64,000 nt of DNA from Hypericum androsaemum (taxonomy: Eukaryota > Streptophyta > Magnoliopsida > Malpighiales > Hypericaceae), in the NCBI GenBank assembly GCA_963995505.1, contig OZ023188.1:17621912-17685911 (forward strand). Reading direction: 5' to 3'. The translations under genes were made by a program, and so were the position numbers. Positions 21,139-30,523 of the stretch are shown here, piece by piece; the stretch's first letter is position 1, and each line of letters starts with the position of its first letter. The notes beneath the pieces are model-generated. The model saw only the letters and a program-made list of their open reading frames with translations. It did no database searches and was not told the DNA's origin.

Positions 21139-22681
21139 TGCTCCAGAGAAGTACAGAAGGTAGGGGACGTCCATTGCCAGGAAGATCATTCACAGCAGAA
21201 AATCTTAAAAAAAGAAGGTGAGTTCAGAGATGCCACTGAACAACCGACATTTGATAGAAGTAGGAGTGTGTCCTCATTTGAAGCTAACCTAGCGATGAAA
21301 ACTGGCCATGGATGGAACGAGGAAGGGAAGAACTTTGAGCATGCCCAGATTACTTCCAAGTCAGGAAGGCATCAAGGACAACTTTATGCCAGCCGGAGTG
21401 GTGAAAGATGAGGAGACAGACGAAACCCGAAGAAAAAGTGTTGTACCTCATTTAGCCAATGTGGAAGTCAAAGAAGGTGTCCAAAGAACGGTGCCAAATG
21501 CTGTTCCTGTTCAGAATGTGGAAAGAAAGGTGAAGAATTTTCATGCAACCATGTCTTCAGTGCATAAAGAGTCGGAAAGGGTAAAAAGAGAAAGGGAAAT
21601 GGAACAGGAACGTCTAAGGAAGCTGGAAGAAGAGAGGGAGACAGAAAGAGAGAGAGAAAAGGATAGAATGGCTGTTGACAGGTCAACTCTTGAAGCATGT
21701 GCGAATGCTGAATCCCGAGAGAAGGCAGAACGATCTGCTGTGGAAAGAATTATGAATGAGGCTCGTGAAAGATTAGAGAAGGCCTGTGCTGAAGCTCGAG
21801 AGACGTCATGGGCTGAGCGCGCTGCTGTAGAAAGGGCTGCTGCAGAGGCACGAGAGCGTGCTTACTGAAAAACGATGGCTGAGAGAGATACTTTCGGAAT
21901 GAGGGATCGTGTGGAAAGTTCGATGCCAGGTAATTTGTCTGCTTCATCCAGGATTGGAGCGAGACCCAACTCCTCAAATCATGCTGGTATTTAACTTGTC
22001 CAGCTTACCTTTTCACTATTTTGTTTTCAAGATGGTCCTTACTATACGGAGAGATCAGGAGTAGAAGGCGAATCACCTCAGAGATGCAAAGCTAGATTGA
22101 AAAGGCATCAGAGAACAGCTCAACGTGCAGTAAGGGTTCTTTCCAGTTTGGCTTACAAACTTTTTGTGCTGTTGCTTTATGCCCAAGGGATGAACTCCTT
22201 TTGCTGGCAAAAGCCCTTGCCGAGAAAAATATGCGCGATCTTATTGCTCAGAGGGAACAAAATGTGATAATTTGTGAATAAATTTGATTGCATATACTTT
22301 TACCACGGCCTTTCCTTGAATCCAAGTTTCTGTGCTGTGCAGAGATTGGCAGATACTTTGGATGCTGATGTCAAAAGGTGGTCAAGCGGGAAAGAAGGAA
22401 ACTTGCGTGCATTACTTTCAACGTTACAATATGTATGTTACTTGCCCTTCACATTACTATATGAACTTCCATCCATAACTTATCGTACCAGCTCGTATGG
22501 TTGGCGCAACTGGTAAAAGTATAAACGATTTGCTGAATACAGATCCTTGGTCCTGATAGCGGGTGGCAGCCAGTTCCACTCACAGAGGTTATAACAGCGG
22601 CCGCGGTGAAGAAGGTTACCTGGTTGTCTCTGATCCTCGATTTACAGGAAGCTTGGAACAGATTCAACTCGGAAGAACGGT
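21139..22681 (+). pseudogene. Auxilin-like J-domain protein gene, disrupted
   Basis: This is a clear relic of a plant auxilin-like protein, a clathrin-uncoating cofactor that recruits Hsp70. It keeps the charged coiled coil (21308-21868, RVKREREMEQERLRKLEEER) and exon pieces SGVEGESPQRCKARLKRHQR (near 22050), AKALAEKNMRDLIAQREQ (near 22210), [20 protein letters not shown] (22343-22433) and ILGPDSGWQPVPLTEVITAA with VKK (22541-22613). Defects are a TGA after ARERAY at 21866-21868 and loss of the J-domain centre. After AAAVKK the sequence jumps through only 33 intron-like bases to EAWNRFNSEER (about 22647-22679), so the exon with the HPD motif is gone. It is non-functional as an Hsp70 co-chaperone. 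Confidence 0.85.
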
Positions 22682-24016
22682 AGGCCGTGTCAATCTGTAT
22701 TCCATGGTTTCACCGATGATTCAGTGCATCCATATTGCTTGTAGTCCATACATCATCTGTAGATCTGTTAGTTCATTAGCCATCTCATGTAAATTCTGAT
22801 TGTAGACTGTCCCAAGAGGAAGTGGCTTTCAAAATGAAGCTACCCACTAAAAATTAGAGAAAAATACTGATGCAACTCTTCCCATAAAATTTGTTTGGAA
22901 GGAGAGAAATAACATAGCCAGGTTTATCCGTTTCCAAAATTCACATACCCATTATTTTAAAATTTTAGATTATTTACGAATATTCTAACGTACCATTTAT
23001 TAACCACAAACGTCCGGTTCAGCTCCAATCGCAATTCTAAATAATTCCAGATACTTATGATTAAAGGTTGTTCTTTAATTCTACATGATAACCAATTTAA
23101 TCCTATATCTACGGCTGCAACAACTGACTCAGCAGACAACCATGTGCAATACTTGACAAAAGTGGGATTCTCGGCATTGCGTAGCTGTGACGGGTGTTTT
23201 TATGATAAATCGAAACCGAGTCAAACTTGGTATGTAAAAATTAATATAAAATTTTCTAATATGTTCGGATGATAACATTGTCCGATTGCCTTCTTTGAAC
23301 AATGCTATTTTGTAGCTTTACTCTATCGGTGCAGTTTTTTACTATCATAATTGGAGTAATAAACTTCACAATTACATCAAATATTTTTTTACAACTCAAA
23401 CCAAGAAAGTCAAGTCAATATTACAACACGTCACTTGCAATCCATTAGTCTAAGTTATTATGATATCAACAGTTACCATCTAAATCATTCTGGTCGTTTA
23501 TGTGTCCTGGTTACAAATTGAGTGAGTGATGTACAACCGATCATTTATGTCAATCGACGAAAAATTATTCTAATTTAATTATCAGTATCAAATTCGATTC
23601 TGGACCGAACAGTATGGCCGTGCTAGAATTACGTAAATAATTTGCTAGTGTTTATAATCCGATATGACGTAAATCGGTATAAGTAGCTCGAATACCCGGT
23701 GGTGTAGAACGCTGACCCAACCAGGCGAACCAGCCAAACCCCACAAAAAAAAAACATTATACGGCAAGCAAGAGTACGCGGATGGACAAATTATATATAT
23801 TATCATGCATATAATTTTTCTTAGTTTGACCTCGCCTACAAATCCTGAAGTCTCCATCTCGATGGTTGGAAGTTGAATTCAACCTCCCGAAAAAGTCAGC
23901 AAAAACAACCCAGTACGACTCTCTATTACTATAAAGCAGCATCCTTTGAGGTTTCCGGAAAATAGAAAGGAAAACCCAGAAACCAAAAGCCCACAATTCT
24001 CTCTCTCTCTCTCGCC
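22682..24016. other. Intergenic; promoter of the next gene
   Basis: AT-rich, with no gene recognised. A TATATATAT stretch near 23791 and a (TC)n run at 24000-24013 just before the ATG at 24017 may belong to the promoter and 5' UTR of the following gene. Confidence 0.45.
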
Positions 24017-24379
24017 ATGCTTAGAGCGTTTAGTACAAGAAACGGTCGGCAAGGGACCAGCTACGAGAAGCTGCATGGGGATCCAGACATGGGCCTCTTG
24101 TTAGAATCCAAGCTGGAGAGGTCCAGGAGCTACCCTTCTTCTTCTTCCTCTCGGGCACCCGGAAAGAAGGTGGAGAGAGTAGAATTGGGTGTTATTCCGG
24201 TTAAGGCTTCTTCCGGCAAGAAGGTGGAAGCGAAGGGTCACCCTCTGTTTAGCTTGTTTAGTTCTCGCCGGAAGAAGAAGATCACGGCCAGGCCGGAGTT
24301 CGCTAGGTACTTGGAGTATGTTAAGGAAGGTGGGTCTTGGGGTGTCCCTCCCTCCAATGGCCCTATATCTTATATATAA
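24017..24379 (+). CDS. Small basic plant protein, unknown function
   Basis: Single exon, 120 residues. It begins MLRAFSTRNGRQGTSYEKL, has a Ser-rich middle, a basic block SSRRKKKI and a C-terminal box ARPEFARYLEYVKEGGSWGV. I recognise the C-terminal F-x-RYLEYVKEGG box from small uncharacterised plant proteins that also start with MLR and end near a terminal Tyr, but no function is known to me. No signal peptide or membrane segment is evident. The basic composition would suit a nuclear or nucleic-acid location, which is only inference. The start is well placed after a CT-rich leader. Confidence 0.75.
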   Translation: MLRAFSTRNGRQGTSYEKLHGDPDMGLLLESKLERSRSYPSSSSSRAPGKKVERVELGVIPVKASSGKKVEAKGHPLFSLFSSRRKKKITARPEFARYLEYVKEGGSWGVPPSNGPISYI

Positions 24380-24682
24380 GTAGATTCGGGTGTGTGATTT
24401 TTGTAAATTTTTTGTGGGTGAATTATAAGTTAGGTTGTTTGTGGGTGAAATGATCCCAATTTGTAGATTGTTTCTAATGATTTCGATTGATGGATTGTGT
24501 CCATTTTGCTCGAATTTTGAGATTTAAGATGTTCTATTAATGTCAAAAGACATTTAGCTTAACGGCATAAGATGTTTACATGTTCGTAAAAGTTAAGGAT
24601 TCAAACATTAGCAATCCAAGCACGTGTAAAATTTACCTTTAGAAAAAAATTAGAATTTGGCCTTAGATATGAATTTTACTTT

Positions 24683-25696
24683 GGGAAAAGTCCACTTTCG
24701 TACCCTGTGGTATCGACCAAAATCACTTTAGTACCCTGTGGTAAAAAACCGATCAATCGAGTCATACTTATTCCAATTAACATCAAAAAGGGCCTCGGGC
24801 AGCTGCCCGGAGCTGCCCGAACCTACCCGCCCGCTGCCCGGGACACGTGGCCAGCCACGTCACCAATTTTGGTGACATGGCGCCACGTCACCAATTCCTC
24901 TCCCCTCCGATTTTCCTCCTCCTCCTCCTCCTCCTCCCCTCCTCCTCCTCCTCCTCCTCCTCCTCCTCCTCAGCGTTCCTCCTCCTCCTCCTCCTCCTCC
25001 TCCTCTCCTCCTCCTCCCCGCATCCCCCTCCTCCTCCGCGGCCTCCTCCTCCCCGCGCCCTCCTCCTCCCCGCGTCCCCCTCCTCCTCTGCGTCCTCCTC
25101 CTCCTCCGCGTCCCCCTCCTCCTCCTCTCCTCCTCCTCCCCACGTTGCCCTCCTCCTCCGCGTCCTCCTCCTCCCCGCGTCCTCCTCCTCCCCACGCCCC
25201 CCTCCTCCTCCGCGTCCTCCTCCTCCCCGCGTCCTCCTCCTCCCCACGCCCCCCTCCTCCCCGCGTCCCCCTCCTCCTCTCCTCCTCCTCCCCGCGTCCC
25301 CCTCCTCCTCTCCTCCCCGCGTCCTCCTCCCCCTCCTCCTCTCCTCCTCCTCCCCGCGTCCCCCTCCTCCCCCACGTCCCCCTCCTCCTCTCCTCCTCCT
25401 CCCCGCGTCCTCCTCCCCCTCCTCCTCTCCTCCTCCTCCCCGCGTCCCCCTCCTCCCCCGCGTCCCCCTCCTCCTCCTCCTCCTCCTCCTCCTCTTGGTG
25501 ACGTGGCGCCACGTCACCAAAATTGGTGACGTGGCTGGCCACGTGGCCCGGGCAGCGGGCGGGTAGGTTCGGGCAGCTGCCCGAGGCCCTTTTTGATGTT
25601 AATTGGAATAAGTATGACTCGATTGATCGATTTTTTACCACAGGGTACTAAAGTGATTTTGGTCGATACCACAGGGTACGAAAGTGGACTTTTCCC
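24683..25696. mobile_element. Foldback Mutator-like element, copy 2 (CTC-array core)
   Basis: A 1,014-bp insertion flanked by a perfect 9-bp duplication TTTTACTTT (24674-24682 and 25697-25705). TIRs begin GGGAAAAGTCCACTTT and span about 205-210 bp on each side. They are closely related to the arms of the copy at 11445, sharing TACCCTGTGGTATCG-like, GAGTCATACTTATTCCAATT and ACGTGGC blocks. The core (about 24896-25492) is again CTC triplets with CCCCGCGTCC spacers. The element sits inside one unit of a local direct repeat, and the other unit (about 26060-26356) lacks it. Confidence 0.9.
24896..25492. repeat. (CTC)n array with CCCCGCGTCC spacers, second copy
   Basis: About 597 bp of pyrimidine-rich repeat, longer and more scrambled than the array at 11652. 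Several long open frames on both strands arise from triplet periodicity and are not genes. Confidence 0.95.
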
Positions 25697-26356
25697 TTTT
25701 ACTTTTTATTGGTGGGAATATGGATTTTACTTGGGAGGAAAATACATCAATTATCCTTAAATAAATCAAAAAAATTGGCTCAAAGAAATGGAAAAGATCA
25801 ATCTAAATTGTTTGATCCTCCATGAGGATTCGGCCAGGGTGTGTTTTATTTACTTTGGGGGTTTTGGGGAAACATTTGAAGATATAGTACTAGTCAGCAG
25901 TTAACATTATTTATTTGTAATATTTGAGTATCTAGTACATTAGGTGATGTACATATCGTCAGCAGTTAACATTATTTATTTGTAATATTTAAGTATCTAG
26001 TACATTAGATGATGTACATATCGTGAGATCTAACGTTCAAGCACTCACAATATAACTATGTGTAAATTTGACTTTTAAAAAAATTGAAATTTGGCCTTAC
26101 ATATGAATTTTACCTTTTATGGGTAGAAATATGGGTTTATTTGGAAAGAAGACACATCAATTATTCTTTAACGGATCAAAGAAATCGGCTCAAAGAAATA
26201 GAAAGGATCAATCTAAATTTTTTGATCCTCGATGAGCGTTCGGCCTGGGTGTGTTTTATTGACTTTCGTGGGTTTCGGGTAAACATTTGGAGATATAGTA
26301 ATAGATGGCGGTTAACATTATTTAGTTGTAATACTCGAGTATCTAGTACATTAAAT

Positions 26357-27060
26357 ATGTACATATGCTATAGTTGGTTAGTGGTGTTTATTTTGAGAAA
26401 TAACACAATTTTACTTATAATTTTTTTTAATGCATTGATCATATGGAATTAGATTGTGATTGTCTAGCCGGCTTCATGTGCAAAGATTATTATTCTTTAT
26501 TCGAAATCAATATTGATTGTTATGTCTAATTAATCTTAACAATAATAAGCTTTTTAAAATATCCTTAATTAAGAACAATCTCTTTTTAGATTAACTAACT
26601 CACGGGCTTTATTTGTTTTTCTTATAGTTGATTTTTTTAAACTTGTAATCAGATATAATTCAAGCATTCTTTTCTTGTTAATATACGATAAATAGTCGCA
26701 ATTGGCGACTGCGAAATTTGCAACAAAATAAAAGTGTACCGTTGAAAATTTTGTTTTATAAGATTAATTTTGATCCTCAATTACGAGTCAACGTTTTTCG
26801 TCAATGTAAAAGAGCGCGAAGGCGCCACGGAATTGAATTTATCACGTTTTCAACTCGCAGAACAGATAGTATTTTATCATAGTCAAAGTCAGGATAATTT
26901 TCATACAAAAACAGTAGATTTTTAAATCTGCGAGTAAATCAGATCAGAAATTAAACGACAAGTTAATCACATTGAAAAATAAATTAAATTACATTAACGA
27001 GATCTCAAATTCGAACCCGTAATAATCTTCCCAGGACCATGAAACCTCCCAGCTTTTAAA
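26357..27060. other. Intergenic, AT-rich
   Basis: No coding, transposon or RNA signal was recognised. Confidence 0.4.
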
Positions 27061-27063
27061 GAC

Positions 27064-27196
27064 GGCCCAATAAAACCGGCCCACTGTTCCTCTCGGCCCT
27101 CCCAAACCCAAACCTAAACCCAGCCGTCCAAAATAGGGTTTAAGCCTCTTCTCCCTCCTCCTCCATCTTCCACTTTATAAAACCCCTAAACCCTAG
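27064..27196 (+). promoter_or_regulatory. Site II plus telo-box promoter of the snoRNA gene
   Basis: Two GGCCCA words (27064-27071, 27078-27085), GGCCC again near 27095, an inverted telo-box TAGGGTTTA (27134-27142), a TATA-like TTTATAAAA (27174-27182) and a forward telo-box TAAACCCTAG (27187-27196) stand together. This combination is well known from plant ribosomal protein and snoRNA gene promoters. It fits the RNA candidates that begin about 170 bp downstream. Confidence 0.7.
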
Positions 27197-27363
27197 CACC
27201 TACCCATCGTCTTTCTCCAATTCAATTACTTCTTCTTCTTTGTTGTTTAACTTGTCGATTTTCGGTATGGCTCCGGTGATATTCTTCTATATATATCTTT
27301 AATTTAGAATAATTTTTTTTGTATTATTTCGGGAAGGAGAGAGGGCTGAATTGGTTGGAGAGT

Positions 27364-27462
27364 GGAGGTGATGACTATTTCCCCACATGATCGAAGCTGA
27401 ATATACTGAGCTATTTATGTGTTTCTCTCTTCCGAGAGAAATCAAGCCAGAGTTCTGATCCT
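27364..27462 (+). ncRNA. Candidate C/D box snoRNA 1
   Basis: C box GTGATGA at 27368-27374, possible D' CTGA at about 27397-27400 and D box CTGA at 27455-27458, flanked by a short GGA/TCC stem. The candidate closely matches candidate 2, which starts 180 bp downstream; conserved parts include TATTTCCCC, ATCGAAGCTGA, ATACTGAGCT and CAAGCCAGA before the D box. Conservation of boxes and putative guides between divergent copies is strong evidence for a real RNA. Target rRNA was not identified. Confidence 0.7.
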
Positions 27463-27543
27463 TTCTCCCTTATTTAGCTTTTTACTAAACCCTTTTTTCT
27501 TTCTTTATTTTTTAGATTGTCTTGATTTTTATGGAGGCGAGAT

Positions 27544-27638
27544 GAAAGTGATGATTATTTCCCCAATTGATCGAAGCTGAACATACTGAGCTAATTTTGT
27601 TTCTCTTTCGAGAGTAACCAAGCCAGAATTCTGATCCA
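27544..27638 (+). ncRNA. Candidate C/D box snoRNA 2 (paralogue of candidate 1)
   Basis: C box GTGATGA at 27548-27554 and D box CTGA at 27631-27634, with a partial GATGAAA/ATCCATC terminal pairing. The body aligns with candidate 1 apart from small indels in the middle, while the flanking sequence does not, as expected for tandemly duplicated snoRNA units in one transcript. Confidence 0.7.
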
Positions 27639-27771
27639 TCATTCTAATTTTGATTTTTCAATTTGGTTAGATATTCTACGCGGGATAATCTGATAAAAAA
27701 TACTCGATGGATTTGTTATTAATGAAGAGAATTCAATGGTGGTTTTTTTTTCATTGGCTGGTTATGTGAAG

Positions 27772-27850
27772 AAGGCAAATGATGCAAGAATTCTTATCCT
27801 ACACACTGAATTAACTGTGGACTAAAACTCTGCTTATTATCTGATGCCTT
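27772..27850 (+). ncRNA. Candidate C/D box snoRNA 3
   Basis: A perfect terminal stem AAGGCA (27772-27777) with TGCCTT (27845-27850) encloses a C box-like ATGATGC (27779-27785), a D' CTGA (27806-27809) preceded by the possible guide TTCTTATCCTACACA, and a D box CTGA (27841-27844). The architecture and the 79-base length are right. It is unrelated in sequence to candidates 1 and 2. Confidence 0.6.
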
Positions 27851-27904
27851 TTTCATTTGGAAATTGTTCGGTTTTGTTTCCTTCTTTTTTTAACTCCGGT
27901 GTTG

Positions 27905-28004
27905 GAAGAGGTGGATGCAATTAACATCTCTGAGACATGGTCATCCACAATCAGGGTGGACACCTTGTGGCTGTCAACTCTGCCTCCTTGCAGGCCAAAC
28001 ACAA
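27905..28004 (+). ncRNA. Possible H/ACA snoRNA (weak)
   Basis: A 7-bp stem GTGGATG/CATCCAC (27911-27917 with 27942-27948) is followed by a second possible stem CAGGGTGG/CCTCCTTG and ACA near 27999-28001. The H box is not canonical. The stretch also reads GGHLVAVNSASLQAKHNYK in one frame, so it might instead be a small exon. Confidence 0.25.
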
Positions 28005-28009
28005 TTATA

Positions 28010-30170
28010 AGCGCGTATTTTCAATAATATATGATTAAATGTATTTAATCCAAAATAAAAAAGTTCCCGTGGACTGTGGGTCACGAAATATGTAATAGCT
28101 TTTGGAATATTCAATACAGCAACCATCCCTCTCATTAAATACGGAATCTTTGTGGTGGCCGGCTGTTAAGCTAATGGACCCAACGCAATTCAAAACCAAA
28201 CTCAAGCAAGTTACAAGAAGAATAAATGAAAAAACACACAAGAGACAAGGAATTGTTCACCCGGTTCGACGAGAATGTCTACGTCCGGGGGCGTACCAAA
28301 CCAGAAGGATTTCACTATCTTTACTTAGAGAGCTTCACTTACTCCTTACAAGAAAATGTCATACCTTTTGGCACCCACACTCTTCTAGAGTTTCTCTTTT
28401 CTCTCCTATCACTCTTGGAACAACATTGAATGAGCATTAAATGAGTATTTATAGTGGCACCAACCCTAAGTGAGTAAATGCACAAGGAGGGGCAAACTTG
28501 TCCAAGAAAATGGACTTTTCCGGGCTGCCAGCTTGAGCCACGACCCTAGGTCGATCCCATAATGAGTACACTAGTGTTACGCCGCTCGAATTTGATCGAA
28601 CACTACCACTCGTCTCAGGCTCCATACCCAACAGCGGGGACTTGATTTGGATGTCCATATCTCGGCCCATACGGTGGTGGCCCAATTAATTGTACTGTAG
28701 CCATTCCCCCGGTGCTTGGAAATATATTGATAGGACAGCAACTTGTATGATCCAAAGCAGCAGCCAGCCAGCAAGTGCATTATCCAAAAGGATCCAACTC
28801 CCAGGAAAATCTTTATTCAATTGTTTGAAAATTTGAACTAAAATTTGCACGAAGTTTGTTTCGACAATATCAGATGAAATCGTGTGAAAACAATAATTGT
28901 ATGTGATTGGCTTGTTTGAATACCATTTTTGTATTTCTATGTATCAATGAGTAGATGAACTTTTCTGAAGTCTAATCTCTACAATATATATAATTAAATA
29001 ATGGATTAGGAGATCCATTGTAATAAAGAGGAAACATATCTTTAAGTGCCCCTTTTTTCTCAAGGGAGAAATTGTGAAGCTTCTGGGCATTGATGTCGAT
29101 GGTGGGCCGCAGTGAATCCCAAATGGAGTTTCATGGGCCGGTGACGTCGTTTTATGTGTATTAATTTATCTTAAAAAAAGATTATATTTATTTATCAAGA
29201 TACTAACTGCTAACACGTGGACGGGTACGGTTCATTAAAAGCGTTTTCCGCTAATCTATGAGACTCCACAAGCTTCTTGTTACTTTCGATGGTTTTCTCG
29301 AAGGTTGTGAACTTTTTCTTTTTTGAGAATTCGAAGGTTGTGAACTAGTTTCGGACAAATTAAGCTACAGATTATTATGAGATAACGTAGGTGTCACTCG
29401 AGTACCAAAAAAATAAGTGTTGTTGTTTTGAAAAAAAAAGTATTGTACTATTGTTATAATTTAATTAAAAGATATTAAGTATGAATTATTGAAAATTTAG
29501 CATCGTTTATTAGATGAGATTAATCACTATTGAAATATTTCGTTCCATTCAAATCTGGGTTAAGCTTTGGTAGCAATTATACTAACAAAAAGGTGTCACT
29601 TGGGTACTGTTCCGTTCCGTCGGGGCCGTAATAGTAACTTTGACCACTTCCACAATTACTTGTGTCCTAAATCCTAAAAAAACAATGTGTGAATACTTAG
29701 ATTAATTGGTAAAAATTTTATTTTAATTTTAACAAAAAAATCTCAAATTAGAAGGGTGTTTAATACTTAAAAAAATTGTCAATTTATTAATAACTCATTG
29801 AATATTCGACTGGACAAAACAACGAACTTCGAAAAAGCTGGCGTGGGAAGCAAGCGCCAAGGGTCCCGGGAGAATTAGACATTTCCAAGAAAACAGGGCG
29901 GGGGGAGAGAGAGTGTGTTAAAGCAAATAGAACCAAAAACCACACAAAATAAAGTGCATTCTTTTGTCTCGAGAGCAAAAAGGGGTACAAAGGAGGAATC
30001 GCCGATTCAAATATTTTAGAGAGAGAAAGAGAGAGGGAATAGGCATGGGTGGCGAGGCGGCGGCCAACTGACCAGGAATAACAACCAACACAGAAAATTG
30101 CAACAAAAAAAAGAGAAGAAGAAGAGAAAATAAGGAGAAATTGAAATTATCTCTTCTAATCGAAGGTCAG
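28010..30170. other. Intergenic, with an unclassified repeat-like stretch near 28180-28780
   Basis: 28180-28420 reads like transposon-internal sequence (ttcacccggttcgacgagaa, then tctacgtccggg), with two overlapping open frames that are not gene-like. The rest is AT-rich. About 29820-30170 probably holds the promoter of the next gene, with AG-rich stretches near 29900 and 30020. Confidence 0.35.
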
Positions 30171-30523
30171 GAGGAAGACGATGCGTGGCCTCCAAGTCCG
30201 AAACCTCGTGCCGTTTCCTAGCCTCTCTCTCCTCTCCTAAATCGTTTCGCCACTCCTTTTATTCTCTCTCCCCTGGACCAGCTAGGGTTTCCATTTCCGA
30301 TCTCCATCCAGGTAGTTGAATCTCTTTGTTCGTCTCGATTTGATCTTTCTGTTTTTTGTTTAATTTCGCGGATGTTTCTGGAAGCCTGAACCTCAACCTT
30401 GTGGTTGGCACCGAGACGGTTAATATAATTTTGAATCGGAGAAATTGTTTGGTTTTTTCGATTTTTCGATTTAGGATTGGAGTTTTTATTTATTTTTTGG
30501 ATGATTTAGGATTTGGAGGGAAG
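30171..30523 (+). promoter_or_regulatory. 5' UTR with probable leader intron of the coiled-coil protein gene
   Basis: CCAG|GTAGTTG at 30311/30312 and TTTAG|GATTTGG at 30509/30510 are a plausible donor and acceptor, giving a leader intron of 198 bp that ends 14 bases before the ATG at 30524. An open frame does run through from 30356, but its upstream part is T-rich and intron-like, so the downstream ATG (MPTFSAIALERL) was preferred. Confidence 0.5.

Larger units (their letters stand above)
24624..26356 (+). repeat. Imperfect direct duplication of about 300 bp, left copy split by the foldback element
   Basis: The left copy is 24624-24682 plus 25697-25938 and the right copy is about 26060-26356. 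Shared landmarks in order are gtgtaaaatttac, ttggcctta.atatgaatttt, cacatcaattatt, ggctcaaagaaat, gatcaatctaaatt, tttgatcct, ggtgtgttttatt, gtaaacattt and ttaacattattta. Part of the left copy is further duplicated as a 65-bp tandem pair (25895-25959 and 25960-26024). Confidence 0.8.

Noticed and set aside
24707..25641. Long ORFs (up to 264 codons) on both strands
   Set aside because: Same cause: low-complexity CTC array in the second foldback element.
27012..27024. tRNA T-arm-like TTCGAACCC
   Set aside because: No cloverleaf could be drawn around it on either strand.
28102..28440. 112-codon ORF and overlapping 67-codon ORF
   Set aside because: They overlap in two frames within repeat-like sequence and lack a recognisable product.
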